From assembly GCA_963855995.1 (NCBI GenBank), contig OY979722.1, forward strand, positions 6,356,001-6,420,000: DNA of 64,000 nucleotides. Direction: 5' to 3'. Source of the stretch: Muricea muricata. Its lineage: Eukaryota > Cnidaria > Anthozoa > Malacalcyonacea > Plexauridae. The notes beneath the pieces were generated by a model, which was not told where the DNA came from, did not search any database, and was given only the letters and a program-made list of their open reading frames with translations. A program made the translations under genes and the position numbers. Shown piece after piece: positions 1-12,384 of the stretch. Position 1 is the stretch's first letter. Each line of letters opens with the position of its first letter.

Positions 1-2845
1 TGAACTAATTTCTTTTTAAATCAGTAGTTTTTAAGGTTGATTTCAAAAGAAATTAGTTGGACAGAATACGAGTTAGTGTCCTGGCTAGAATAGTTGGGTA
101 AAAAGCCGTGTTTTGTTAGCCAGAACATTCTTATTTATGTGGGTTGCGCATGTATCACGCATGTTCAACACAAAACCATATTAAAGTAGTAGCTTTTAAA
201 AGTTAACTCTCATACAGAGAAAAGTTTATTCATTCCCAAACTTTTCACAAACTTTACAAAAATTTTAGTTTAGCAGGCATTTTTCGACTACATAATTATA
301 CATCCCTAGCTAACACAATCAAATTGTGGTTCTTTAGGTGAAACAAAATCGAACAATAATTGGTAGAATTATAAATGTGGTGCAACTCCTAGGCAAATTG
401 AACTTACCTTTTAGGGGACGCCATGCCTGAAGGTGCATGCTCAGTGAATAAAGGAGTGTTTAAAGAATTTATTGCACATATGGCAAAGAGTGACTCACTT
501 ATTGAAAGCCATCTAAATGATTCTGCAGGTACATACATTATTAGAGTCTTGGTAAACATGTTTTTATATAAGTAATTTCATCAGTCACATGTTGTGCTTG
601 TAGTAATGTGTAACGATTGGAAAGCAAGGCTAAATAAATTTGATGTTGGTTTGTATTATATTGTTCATACTATTCATACTTGACAAAAATTGTTCTTCTA
701 GGTAATCCAAGGTATATAAGCCATGAAATTCAGAATCAAATAATCCAGATAGTTGGTTCTGCTATTTTGGATGAAATTGTGCGCAGGGTCAAAAAAGCAA
801 AACTGTATTCAATAATAGCAGATGAAACTCCTGGTGATACTAAAACTGAACAGTTGTCTCTGCTTGTCCGGTACATATGCAATGGAAAAGCAGAAGAACG
901 GCTTTTGGGAGTTTTACCAGCACAAAAAACCACAGCTGAAGTTCTATTCCATACTGTTTGCAGTAAAGTAAAAGAACTTGGAATTGAAATATGAAATTTA
1001 CGCGGACAGTGCTATGATGGTGCAAGCAATGTTTCAGGAGTTCACACTGGGTTACGAGCACGAATTAAAGAACTTTCACCCTCAGCTTTTTTCACCCATT
1101 GTTATGTCCATGTGTTGAACCTCGTCATTGTGGACACAATGAACAACAACCGAATTGCTAAAGATTTCTTTGGAACATTACAGAACATGTATGTATTCAT
1201 TGAAACCTGCCCCAAACGACATGCAGTTTATCTGAAACGACAACGAAAGGTTAATCTTGCTGCTGGTGAAGAAGGAAGAAAGCGAGAGTACGTGTTGAAA
1301 AGATTATCCGATACTAAATGGGCCTGTCGTGTTGGTAGCATTAAAGCATTCCACCACACCATAGAAGCTGTAATTGCCACTTTAGAAGATATCCGAGAAA
1401 ATGAGAAAAAAGCAAATATTTCTGCCGAAGTAAAAGGATTACTTCAGAACATCAAGGAGTTTGAGTTTATTTTAGCATTGCAGGTATATTTTCGGTATGT
1501 TGTTGAACACTTGTAAAATCACATGTTAAAACGTATTCATATTTGTCCACGTTTTTATTTCTATTTTTTAATGTTAACTTAAGGTCCTACAAAAAGTCAT
1601 GCATCTCAGTAAAGGCGTTTTTGATAAGTTGCAGTCAGAAGACTTAGACGTTGTATCTGGCTGCGAGAGAGTCACAGATCTACTAGCAACAATCAAAGTT
1701 CTTCGGTGCGAGGCAAAATTTGAATCGTTCTGGGAAAGTACGTTGGAGAGATGCTGTGTACTCCGCATAAACGTCCTCGTCGAATTGATGACAATCCCCA
1801 GACTGCTGTACAAATATCAGCAAAAGACAATTTAAGAGTCTCGTTCTATTACAATGTAAGTTGCTTGATCTTGTTGCCGGGCATTCCTTCATGTTTGATC
1901 TTCTTCTGTCAATTTCTGTGCAACAAATTACTTTAGAATATTTCTTTACAGGTTCTAATCTTGATCTTATGATTGTTTCAATTGAGAGCCGGTTCGATGA
2001 AAATAATGCGCAAGTCTTGCAGGGTCTAGGCTATTTGCATATTTGTCGATTTGGAGATCCAGAGACATGGAAAAAAATTTCTGTGGCATGTAAATGGTAC
2101 CTAAAAGACCTGAAAATCGATGCTCTTTAGACCGAAATATTTTCCTTGCAAGTCTCATCACTGCTCACTGGCGTGCTGAAAGAAAAAAGCAGAGTCCGAG
2201 AAACAAAGAGCCATCTTTGTTGACCTGTTCACAGTATTGAATGAAGAACCAGAGTGTTATGGTGATACCATACAATTGATTAAAAACGCTGCCCCTCACG
2301 TCATACAGTGCAGAAAGGGCATTTTCGAAGCTCAAAATTATCAAATCTCGGTTGAGATCAACGATGAACCAAGAACGCGTACAAAGTCTTATGTTTATGT
2401 CAATAGAATCTGACATAATGGAAGCGCTAGACACAGAAAAGCTGGTTCAAGTATTTGTGGATATATCTCCGAGAAGAATGAATTTAGTATGAATAAGACG
2501 TCTTAACTTTACTCATCAAACAATACAAATGCATATAACTATATAAAATGAGTTTTAAGACTTTAAGCCAGTTGTAAATATTTTATGTTATTGATGAAAT
2601 TATTAGAGTTCAGGATGCTGAAATTACTTCAGTAGTGCTGGGGTTTTCTTGTTTTTTTTTCCTTTTAAAGGCCGTAAAACGAAATGTTCTTATAAAAAAA
2701 TCTTGAAATTCAAATTTTTTTTTCCTGCCCCAAATATTTTTAGCAGACCTAAGTAAAAAGGTCCAACTAATTTTCGCTTAAGCTTTCGGCGTTCGCATTT
2801 TGCTCCCCCCCCCAAAAAAAAACTATGACCCTGGCTGCGCCACTG
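1..2845 (+). mobile_element. hAT element 1, right-hand part (left end outside window)
   Basis: The interval holds the exons of a decayed hAT transposase (338-2492). It closes with a hAT-like right terminus at 2826-2845, whose reverse complement starts CAGTGGCGCAGCCAGGGTCA. A C-run lies just inside at 2806-2814, as in the complete hAT element at 19973-34656. hAT elements make 8-bp duplications, so CTTATAGG (2846-2853) is the predicted right flank; the left flank is not in the window. A 13-bp inverted match (51-63 with 2761-2773) may be an internal arm. No gene is visible in 1-337, which may be intron. Confidence 0.7.
338..2492 (+). pseudogene. hAT transposase (DUF4371 / ZMYM1-like), decayed
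   Basis: Four exons can be traced with GT-AG introns at 529-701, 1484-1583 and 1856-1951. The first visible exon starts after a TCTTTAG acceptor at 337. The translation reads through the DUF4371 region (LPFRGRHA, then GNPRYISHEIQNQII and SIIADETP), the catalytic-core block CYDGASNVSG, and the C-terminal dimerisation block SAERAFSKLKIIKSRLRSTM. Lesions: a frame change near 430, an in-frame TGA at 992-994 just before NLRGQCYDG, a frameshift near 1745, a stop at 2128-2130, and another frame change before 2300. The family cuts and pastes hAT DNA; this copy cannot encode a full enzyme. The 5' coding end lies upstream of the window. Confidence 0.85.
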
Positions 2846-2853
2846 CTTATAGG

Positions 2854-3613
2854 CGTGGATGTTGTATAATTAAAATCCTTATTCAAGCGCGTATTCAACT
2901 GGGTTCTGAGGAAAGTAATTAAAAGACATTAACATTAATGTTGTATTGATGAGTTTCGCGTATTCTTGATGAGAGGATATAAAATGTATTTTAATTATGT
3001 CCTAGTTTAAAGCACTTCGATGACGATTAATAAATATTAGTATGAGCACATAGATAAAAAATGAAAATTCTCTTATCTGATCGGTTACCCTAGAGGACAG
3101 TATAACACAACAGTCACCTCTACCTCATCTCCCAGTAAATATTCACCCACTTCGCAAAAGTAAACACAATTTATAAAGAAGAATAATCAAAGCAAACGGA
3201 ATTGCCGTGAAGCAACTGGGCTGCGTGAGGACTGTATAAGGGTTAATGAGTTTTCAAGTTAGACATGATGATTTACAGTGACTATAAACTTACCTGGTTT
3301 ATAGTGACTATAAATACGGAAAATGTTATCAAAAGCTATGTTTTTCCACTTGAATAGGTACTTGTGTGTAAGTACAAGAATGAATAATTGTAATCCTTAC
3401 TCTAATATTTGACTGTATATATTCATGAGGTTTGAACTAGATCAAAGATGGCCGTGTTTGAGCTCCGAATTCAGCAATATTATTAAAATCTTTGGGGGGG
3501 GGGGAAAATGCTTCAATATTCAAAAATTACATTAAATGTTTGTTAAAATGTGTAAGCTCATTGTACCACAATAGCTAATGTAAGTAATTGACGTACACTG
3601 CAACTGTGTCTTT
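2854..3613. other. Intergenic stretch with no gene seen
   Basis: AT-rich sequence with no open frame of note and no recognisable repeat apart from a G-run at 3494-3504. Confidence 0.5.
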
Positions 3614-6060
3614 AGAAGAACAAGACGCCTGCTAAGGTGTTCACTCCAACTGCCGAAACGAAAATGGGCACAAGGCCAGGCAGGGCTGTAATTAGAGAGT
3701 TCACTGGGAGTGGGGTATATTTACTTATTTCTGTTCTGCCCAACTAATTCCTTTTTAAATCAATTATTACTAGGGTACCTTCTAAGGCATTTTACCAGTA
3801 AGACATTGCTAGCACATCTTATGTAATCACAAAGATAACCAAAAATCAATGTCTGAGTGACTTGCCAGGCACTCTGTCCAGAGTCCTAGTAGGATTGCAT
3901 TTTTTAGAATTTAATTTAATTAAAGACTTTCATTGTACATATGTTAAACAAGATTCTTTTGTCATAATACCACCAACATATAGCTGTTTTATTTTGCAAG
4001 TAAAGAAAATTTTACTAAAAGTCTATACAATACATCAATATATTAATCTGATAGCATCATTTAAATCTATTCTGTAGCACACTGCCTGAAGTCTCCACGA
4101 TATAATTTGTTAGGAACTTTAGACTAACATATGTATTTCTGGAATTGGAATGTAAAATGTCTCTTACCTTTTATAATTATATGAGATCCTACAAGCAAAC
4201 TAGAGAGTTCATTGGGGGTGGGGTATATTCACTTATTTCTGTTCTGCCCAACTAATTCCTTTTTAAATCAATTATTATTAGGGTACCTTCCAAAGCATTT
4301 TACCAGTAAGACATTGCTAGCACATCTTATGTAATCACTAAGATAACCAAAAATCAATGTCCGAGTGACCTGCCAGGCACTCTGTCCAGAGTCCTAGTAG
4401 GATTGCATTTTTTAGAATTTAATTTAAATTAAAGACTTTCATAGTGCATATGCTAAACAAGATTCTTTTGTCATTATACCACAAACATATAGCTGTTTTA
4501 TTTTGCAAGTAAAGAAAATTTTACTAAAAGTCTATACAATACATCAATATATTAATCTGATAGCATCATTTAAATCTATTCTGTAGCACACTGCCTGAAG
4601 TCTCCACGATATAATTTGTTAGGAACTTTAGACTAACATATGTATTTCTGGAATTGGAATGTAAAATGTCTCTTACCTTTTATAATTATATGAGATCCTA
4701 CAAGCAAACTAGAGAGTTCATTGGGGGTGGGGTATATTCACTTATTTCTGTTCTGCCCAACTAATTCCTTTTTAAATCAATTATTATTAGGGTACCTTCC
4801 AAAGCATTTTACCAGTAAGACATTGCTAGCACATCTTATGTAATCACTAAGATAACCAAAAATCAATGTCCGAGTGACCTGCCAGGCACTCTGTCCAGAG
4901 TCCTAGTAGGATTGCATTTTTTAGAATTTAATTTAAATTAAAGACTTTCATAGTGCATATGCTAAACAAGATTCTTTTGTCATTATACCACAAACATATA
5001 GCTGTTTTATTTTGCAAGTAAAGAAAATTTTACTAAAAGTCTATACAATACATCAATATATTAATCTGATAGCATCATTTAAATCTATTCTGTAGCACAC
5101 TGCCTGAAGTCTCCACGATATAATTTGTTAGGAACTTTAGACTAACATATGTATTTCTGGAATTGGAATGTAAAATGTCTCTTACCTTTTATAATTATAT
5201 GAGATCCTACAAGCAAACTAGAGAGTTCATTGGGGGTGGGGTATATTCACTTATTTCTGTTCTGCCCAACTAATTCCTTTTTAAATCAATTATTATTAGG
5301 GTACCTTCCAAAGCATTTTACCAGTAAGACATTGCTAGCACATCTTATGTAATCACTAAGATAACCAAAAATCAATGTCCGAGTGACCTGCCAGGCACTC
5401 TGTCCAGAGTCCTAGTACGATTGCATTTTTTAGAATTTAATTTAAATTAAAGACTTTCATAGTGCATATGCTAAACAAGATTCTTTTGTCATTATACCAC
5501 AAACATATAGCTGTTTTATTTTGCAAGTAAAGAAAATTTTACTAATATTTTAATAATTACATCAATATATTAACCTGATAGCATCATTTAAATCTATTCT
5601 GTAGCACACTGCCTGAAGTCTCCACGATATAATTTGTTGGGAACTTTAGACTAATATATGTATTTCTGGAATTGGAATGTAAAATATCTCTTACCTTTCA
5701 TAATTATATGAGATCCCACAAGCAAATAAATCATTTTGCGCGAAATATTAGCATCTCAACATAGGTAGAAATAGAAAATCAAGGAAAGAAATCACAACGT
5801 GTTTAGAATTAGGAACACATTTCCTAGACTGACTCCTTAATCATGGAATGATGGAGTCTATCAAAATTTGCCGTTTTAAAACATTTCTGGAGCAATGTTT
5901 TGATAAAGAACCTCCCTGCCCTTTTTGTTCACTATTACATGTTAAAAATTGTGTTTTGTATATAGATATTTCAGTAGAATTTGCGTTTGATTCTTGTATA
6001 GAAATTTCTAAATTTCTTTAAAAGTAGGAACACAACAGAAAATGACGGAAACACGCTCTC
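3614..6060 (+). repeat. Dispersed repeat, copy A, with amplified core
   Basis: The 5' block 3614-3692 matches 51540-51627, and the 3' block 5724-6060 matches 52143-52490. Between these blocks this copy carries four tandem cores, while the 52-kb copy carries one. No coding capacity is apparent. A short piece of the 3' region (about 6104-6150: AAGTTTCGCGGTGGAATTTG and following) recurs at 58145-58192. Confidence 0.85.
3693..5727 (+). repeat. Tandem array: four copies of a ~509-bp unit
   Basis: Units start at about 3693, 4201, 4710 and 5219, each beginning TAGAGAGTTCA, a period of 508-509 bp. Units 2 and 3 are almost identical by eye. Unit 1 differs at scattered positions, and unit 4 differs near its 3' end (about 5545-5575). 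Identical inner units and diverged outer ones suggest recent unequal exchange. Confidence 0.93.
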
Positions 6061-6224
6061 AAAACTTCACCGCGATACATCGCTCCTCGCTAAAGTTTCG
6101 CGGTGGAATTTGTCATTTTAAAACATTTTGCATGAGAATCTTTGCACGTAAAACCTTCTTGCGGTTCAGATGTTCTAGCATACATGTTAAAATGCGTGTT
6201 TTGTTCACATATTCCGCTGGAAAT

Positions 6225-6378
6225 TGAGTTTAAACGCCGTGTTTAGGTCGGCTCACGAGGCTTGTGCCCAGCGGTATCACCCATGAGCGCTGCACCGGCT
6301 TCTGACACCGAAAAAAAATTTAAAAAAATAAAAATAAAAAAATAAAAAAAAACAGAAACCGGGCGAATTTAAAACTCC
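6225..6378 (+). repeat. Dispersed short repeat, copy 1
   Basis: About 150 bp starting TGAGTTTAAACGCCGTGTTT and ending GAATTTAAAACTCC, with an A-rich internal stretch. A second copy in the same orientation lies at 60573-60707. The ends are roughly inverted, so a MITE or a SINE-like element are both possible. I see no RNA polymerase III B box. Confidence 0.75.
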
Positions 6379-6546
6379 GCCTCGCCTACGGCAGGCGGTG
6401 TAATGAGTTTCTATAGGGTGCGACTCGTTTAGGTACGTGCTTGTCTTATTATGTTAGCGAAGGTAACTCCAAGGCCATGAAACATCGTTTTTGTGGGTAG
6501 CCGCGCATGCGAAGCTAACCACTATGTTATAGCCTGAAAAGTGTCC

Positions 6547-6547
<1 letters not shown>

Positions 6548-6627
<80 letters not shown>
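6548..6627. repeat. (TA)n microsatellite
   Basis: An uninterrupted TA dinucleotide run of about 80 bp. Any open frames across it read only Tyr-Ile repeats and are not genes. Confidence 0.98.
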
Positions 6628-6630
<3 letters not shown>

Positions 6631-9481
6631 GTCCACATCTTCGGCGAGGGTCGACTTGACGACAATCTTTCGGGACATGTCGTAAAGCACACGGAATTGC
6701 TGAAAAAACATTTCTTGTTTACAAGGAGCGAGCGTGGAGACTTTTTGACAAATACCGTCGTGTTAAACTGAAGGTAAGTGCCATTTTGTCTTTGAAATAA
6801 TGAGTTTTCTTATTCCAATCGCTGATTGTGTACGCTGATGGAATATTTTGATTTAATTTAAGAGCGTGCGAATAGAATCACACGGATCAAAATCTTATTT
6901 ATGACCGTGCGAATAGAATCACACAGTTCTTGTTTAATATTGGCGTTATACGTGTACATTGAACTGTCCACATGTCTCATCATATTCGTATACAATCTGT
7001 ACTTATTCAGTTCGAATCGTGCCTTCATTTGTCTTTAATTTGATATTGTTTTGTTTTTAGGCTAGCTGCTGCCCATCTGTATGTCAGTGTTGTTGGGAGA
7101 TCAATGATCAATGCGATATCATATCGACGAGAAGACCACAAAGATGAACTATCGATATATTTGCCCTCAAACGTATTTGGTATTTTCATGCAGAATTATA
7201 AAATGTTCATTGGAACTAGAGATGCCAAACATGCAAGTGGCAAGTACTAAATGAGGGAAGCACCATTGAACAGCTTGACAGTTGACACATTGATACAGGA
7301 CAAAGGGAGGAAAATAACAAAAATTTCTGGTTACTATTATTTGCAAATATGCTTTAGAAATGATGTGTTCAAATTACCTGATTCTCAGATTGATAAACGA
7401 TGATAAGATATAACTATTAAACCTTGCAAACAAGCTAGCATCCATTCTGGATGAGTGATCTCGTACTGCTATCTCCAAACAATTAGTGGTGATACAAGGG
7501 GATTCATACCAGCTCTTTGCTTTGTTTAAAGAGTTCACCACATCGTGTTTGCCAATAGCGAATAACTGAATGGTGCAAACAAGCTGTGCATTAATACTGG
7601 AGCTGTGGTGTCATTCAAACCCGAAGATTTAACAACAACATGCCTGCTGTTGTTTCTTAAATCCAAGTTATTAAATATGGAAGAACAAATTTACAAATTA
7701 AAGCTATTGTTTGACATCATATGTAATAAATAGTTTGCTTATATTAGAATAAACTAGTTAGTAGCTGATTAATTGAGCAATCTTCCATTCAGCGCCAGAC
7801 ACTTCATGAAATATTGGGGGGGGGGAGTTCCAGCGGCCTCTTAAGATTTATATGTCCGTTCCATGGTAGGGGAATCTGGGGGCATGCTCCTACAGGAAAA
7901 TTTTGAAAACTACAATCCCTGAAACACTTTTTCTAGCATTTGGGAATGGTATTTTACAGAATTTCGAAGGCTGTGAAGTATGTGGAAGACATGATTTTTT
8001 CATAGATTATTCTCAATGGTAAACAAATGTGAAAATTTAAACAGAAAGAGGGACATAAACTATCATGGAAATTTGGGGCTGTATTTTCTCCATACAACAA
8101 TTGTCTTCAAGTCTCGAGAGCCAAATCTGACTTCAAGCCTAAGATCTGATGCACAATCTGGTTATATTATGTTTCTAAATTGTACTGAATAATAAGTAAT
8201 GATTCCAGTTATTGAAATAAAAACTTTCTTGTGCTTCCACCTTTTAAAACTAAAGCTTCAGTAAAAATTATTGGGGGGTCTTGCACCCTCCTTCACACCT
8301 CCCCCCCCCCCCTAGTGTCTGCCACTTCTCCATTACCAATCAAAATTTAAAATTGGAAAACTTCTGAAAACTTATTGTTATTTCCATTAAGTCCTGGCTT
8401 CTTGTCTATATATACTTTCATATGTACCACCATCCTGGAATCTTATTTTTTCCTTCTCTGTTTTCTTCAATTCTGTATACTTATGTTGAAAACATTCTCT
8501 TTATTTTTGGTGTACCGCTACATATGTTGGCTACATAGTATACTTGTATTTTATGTGACTAATTATGGTATTAATAAAATCTACTTTACTAGTTTAGCTT
8601 TGTGGAAACAGCCATGCAAATGTGCAAACTATTTTGTCATAACTGTGTCCAATATATATGTTTGCTAGTACACTTTTTTGGCAAGAGAGATTACAACACT
8701 GGAAACATATAATTAAGCATGAAAATTTGCCGCAATTAACCATTGAAATGCACCATTGAAATTATGGTACACCAGTTTTGAACATTAAGTTGCAATGTAA
8801 TCTAGGAATTAATTTCAGTTTGTATCAATAGTGGACTTTGTTACATAAAACCCCCAGAAGTCTACTTAGCGGGTGGTTTGAGCATAACCTGGAAAATTGT
8901 GACCACGGGTTTTTAACACTCACAATAGACCATTTTCGAGATCTTGCCAGATAATATTGAAAACAATGGAATCCTCAAAAAAGGTAAATTTTCAAATGGG
9001 ACAATCAGAATGGTAAAAAAATGCACTTGAAGTACATGTAGCGTCGCAAACTTCGAAATAACTAGCCTAGTTCACTGATCTTTTTGCGGCTACCCACATG
9101 TACGCGTACCTATTTTTCTTACTGCTAACGACTGCTGTGAAATGTATTAATTAAAAATATTTCAATTTTTTTTAAAAAAGCTCATAAATTAATAATACAA
9201 TATAAATCATCATGTCTTAGTTGAAAATAATGGGGTTAATGATAACCCTTATATAGTCTGTGCAGCAGACTTATCCCGGCCTCTAATTAACCAAAGTAAA
9301 GTAGATATGGAAATGATCATTACAATATAAACTTGAGTTAGGCATATTTACAGTCACACTAAATATCCTGCGAGAATCTCGATCGGTGTTATGTTATTTT
9401 TATGCTCTTCACACATTGTTTATCCGATCAATAATAGGTCTATGCAATCATAACACGTCACGTGTGCAGAAATTCTACCGA
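6628..9481. other. Long stretch with no recognisable gene
   Basis: No protein family was recognised. Two direct copies of CGTGCGAATAGAATCACAC lie at 6865-6883 and 6906-6924. G-runs and C-runs near 7817 and 8308 lie inside an approximate inverted motif containing CAGACACT (about 7797 and 8325), which could mark a hAT-type MITE, but no target duplication was found. Confidence 0.4.
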
Positions 9482-9625
9482 GGCCGGTTGTATAAAACTC
9501 TTAATCGTTTTTTTAATCACTGTTTTGTAGTTAAATAATGATTAAGTACAAAATACGTTGTTCTGATTGGTTGACGTTTCCACTAATCATAGTTAATTTT
9601 ACTCACTTTTTTATACAACTGGTCC
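9482..9625. repeat. MITE-like inverted repeat
   Basis: About 144 bp with imperfect inverted ends: left GGCCGGTTGTATAAAACTCT, right (reverse complement) GGACCAGTTGTATAAAAAAG. Inner arms also pair (GATTAAG/CTAATCAT region). The size and lack of coding sequence fit a non-autonomous DNA element. The target duplication is not clear. Confidence 0.6.
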
Positions 9626-9680
9626 CAGATGTTCACAATAAAATTCTTTTAATAATGCTTACACTGGTCATTGCATGTCA

Positions 9681-9686
9681 GTTTAT
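9681..9686 (-). promoter_or_regulatory. Possible polyadenylation signal of the GPCR gene
   Basis: TTTATT on the plus strand is AATAAA on the minus strand, about 50 bp past the GPCR stop codon. Confidence 0.45.
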
Positions 9687-9735
9687 TCCATAGCTTTACA
9701 TCACGGATTAAAGGTTGGAATCTAAGCATCAAGTC

Positions 9736-10617
9736 TTACGAATGATCACGAACCGTTCTTTTGTAATATAACATACCAAATGTCTTTCGATAGCTCCGCA
9801 AGCGGATGACATATATTAACGGATTCACAGCAAAATTTGCAAAGAAAATGAACAAAAATATTTTGTGTAAAACAGCAAAGGCCAGCATATCATTTTTCAA
9901 GCCCAATAAAGGGTATATCTGAAAAAATACCAGTAAAGGCATTGTGCAAAAGAAAGCTATGCATGCTATGATGATGATAGTCTTCAAAAATTGCTTTTCT
10001 TTTAAAATTCGTATCTTTTGTGCGCAACTTTCTTTTGAATTTTGGGAAGCTATTTTCCTTGATTTCTTTCTGAGCTTGTAATATGTGCAAATGTACATAA
10101 CTGCAGATAATGAAACGACAACTGCACCCAAGAGGTAAATTCCGACTTTCTTGCTTTTTGCATAATTATAGAACAGTCTGAGTACGAAAACCGCACTGGT
10201 CACTGTCCATATACTTCCTATCCATACGGCGATAGCTTTACCTTTGATCAAGATGCGATGTTTTATCGGATGACTTACCATTAGAAAACGATCAACAGAT
10301 ATTGATGCCATTGATAGAAGTGATGAACTTCCGAAACAGAATACGAGAATTTTAAAGATCGAATAGCGATCAATTCTTGCCTTTGTACTGGTAAAAAACG
10401 GCGCAAATAAACACATTAGAAAGTCGCAAACCGAAAGGTTCATGACAAGATATGTTCCTGAATGTCTGAAGCATTTTAAAGGGTCTTTGACGAAAGCGAC
10501 GAGAAGTAATATGTTTGAAACCACTCCAAGAATAGAGACTAGAATAACCGGAAGATCGGTGTACTCGAGTTCGTAGGTGATGCTAGTAGGAATCTTGTTC
10601 TGACTATTCTCTGACAT
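9736..10617 (-). CDS. Class A (rhodopsin-type) G protein-coupled receptor, single exon
   Basis: About 293 residues from the Met starting MSENSQNK. An in-frame Met at 10722 would add 35 residues that do not look like receptor sequence, so the downstream start is preferred. Seven hydrophobic segments are visible. TM1 carries GVVSNILL, TM2 carries NLSVCDFLMC, the end of TM3 has DRF in place of DRY, and TM7 has NPLIY. The third loop is short and basic (KLRKKSRK). Oddly, the usual TM3 cysteine and a partner in extracellular loop 2 are not evident, so the canonical disulfide seems absent. It should act in the plasma membrane and signal through G proteins. The ligand is unknown: family-level resemblance only. 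The frame is intact. Confidence 0.85.
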   Translation of the reverse strand: MSENSQNKIPTSITYELEYTDLPVILVSILGVVSNILLLVAFVKDPLKCFRHSGTYLVMNLSVCDFLMCLFAPFFTSTKARIDRYSIFKILVFCFGSSSLLSMASISVDRFLMVSHPIKHRILIKGKAIAVWIGSIWTVTSAVFVLRLFYNYAKSKKVGIYLLGAVVVSLSAVMYICTYYKLRKKSRKIASQNSKESCAQKIRILKEKQFLKTIIIIACIAFFCTMPLLVFFQIYPLLGLKNDMLAFAVLHKIFLFIFFANFAVNPLIYVIRLRSYRKTFGMLYYKRTVRDHS

Positions 10618-10796
10618 TTTTGGCCAAGCAAAATTCGACTGGCAGATTGATTGATTTTGTTTGGCGTACACAAGACGCAAAATTAATGTGTGCCAAAACC
10701 CTCCGAAGCTACCTTTTATCAAGGTCTGTGATTAATATTTTATTGAAAATATTTTAATTATTTTTGTTTTCAAAAAGCTCTTTAATTAATAACATA

Positions 10797-12382
10797 CACT
10801 GCGACCCACGATATTACTTTTATTAGATATTTATGCCGTACGCATTCAAAATGAGCATTGCTATTCATTAAAACTTACGAACATCAAAACAAAGTTGTGA
10901 GAAGATCTTTACGATGTTGATATTTGATGTTAGTCACATGACTGAAAAAAATATGGCGTTGTTCCATATTTGAGGCGGACCACGATATTAGTTTTAAAAA
11001 TATGATAACACGACAGGACGTCGTTTTTAACTTAATTGGAAGTGGAAACGACATTTTTAAACCAAAAACAGCATAGGTAACAACAAGAGAATGTTTTAGC
11101 TAGAAAATAAACGAACTTGGTGTCATAGTTGAAGGATTTTTCAAAGATTACGTGGGACGGTGGAAAAGAGGGATTCTGGATTTCTAAAATGGATAAGAAT
11201 GGGAGGTATTTAGGCGTTTGAAGTAGAACTGTTCGTAAATTATCGTGATCAACGTCTATCAACATTTTGAGAAAGTTTGCTTTGCCATATATCTTCAAAA
11301 CTAGCAATGATGGATTCCTGGTAAGCAATAATAATTCTAAAAGTACCTCCACTGGTGTAGTGGAATAAACGTTTGGAACTGGATTAAGGCAAAAAATACT
11401 TCAGAGCACAACAGAAGTTTGTCCTTTTGACGGCCAGACGAAATCAGCATGATAAAGCTTGGAAAATGCATGCATGGGTTAGATTATTAATATTCAATGA
11501 TGGTATGTGACAGGCGAGGCTAAGGAGTCAACAAAAAAGTGGTTAAGTGAACGAGTTCTGCTGGTAACAGCAGAAATAGCGATCAGAGGTCTCTTTTGCA
11601 CATTTAGGCACATATGAAGACATTTTGGTTGCTAATAATACGGATCTAAATCATCGCTCTACCACTTTTTTGGTAGGTACCTAAAACCTTTCATCAGAAG
11701 TTCATTTTCCTATCATTAGGGCATTATTATGCTGATCTCGACTTGTCTGTCTTGTTTGTCTCGACCTGTTGTGCTTTCAAGCACTTTTTGCTTGATCCAG
11801 TTTCAAACGTTTCTTCCATAACAGTAGTTAAGGTATATTTTTAGAATCATTATTGCTTACCAGAAATCCATCATTGCTAGTTTTGAAGATATATGGCAAA
11901 GCAAGCTTTCTCAAAATGTTGATAGACGTTGATCATGATGATTTACGAACAGTTCTCCTTCAAACGCCTAACACCTCCCATTCTTATGCATTTTAGAAGT
12001 CCAGAATTCCTCTTTTCCACCGTTCCACGTAATCTTTGAAAAATCCTTCAACTATGACACCGAGTTCGTTTATTTTCTAGCTAAAACATTCTCTTTTTAT
12101 TACCTATGCTGTTTTTGGTTAAAAAATGTCGTTTGCACTTCCAATTAAGTTAAAAACGACGTCCTGTCGTGTTATCATATTTTTAAAACTAATAGCGTGG
12201 TCCGCCTCAAATATGGAACAGCGCCACATTTTTTCAGTCATGTGACTAACATCAAATATGAACGTCGTATAGATCTTCTCACAACTTTGTCTTGATGTTC
12301 GTAAGTTTTAATGAATAGCAATGCTCATTTTGAATACGTACGGCATAAATATCTTATAAAACTAATATCGTGAGTGGCAGTG
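10797..12382. mobile_element. 1.6-kb fold-back DNA element with TA duplication
   Basis: Two arms of about 560 bp (10797-11362 and 11825-12382) are inverted copies around a spacer of about 460 bp. Ends are CACTGCGACCCACGATATTA on the left and CACTGCCACTCACGATATTA on the right (reverse complement). Both ends are bordered by TA (10795-10796 and 12383-12384), as expected for Tc1/mariner-type insertion. The motif GACCACGATATTAGTTTTA recurs inside each arm. No transposase is encoded, so it must be non-autonomous. Confidence 0.85.
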
Positions 12383-12384
12383 TA

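Noticed and set aside
3693..5727. CRISPR-like or retroviral-LTR interpretation of the repeats
   Set aside because: Units are 509 bp and contiguous without spacers, and no gag/pol genes or primer-binding site lie between them.
6541..6771. Open frames with long Tyr-Ile repeats, also at 40513-40812, 42085-42925, 43216-43626 and 63193-63555
   Set aside because: They are translations of TA microsatellites on either strand.
7797..8325. Possible hAT-type MITE with CAGACACT motifs and G-runs
   Set aside because: No matching 8-bp duplication and only weak end similarity; G/C-runs alone are not enough.
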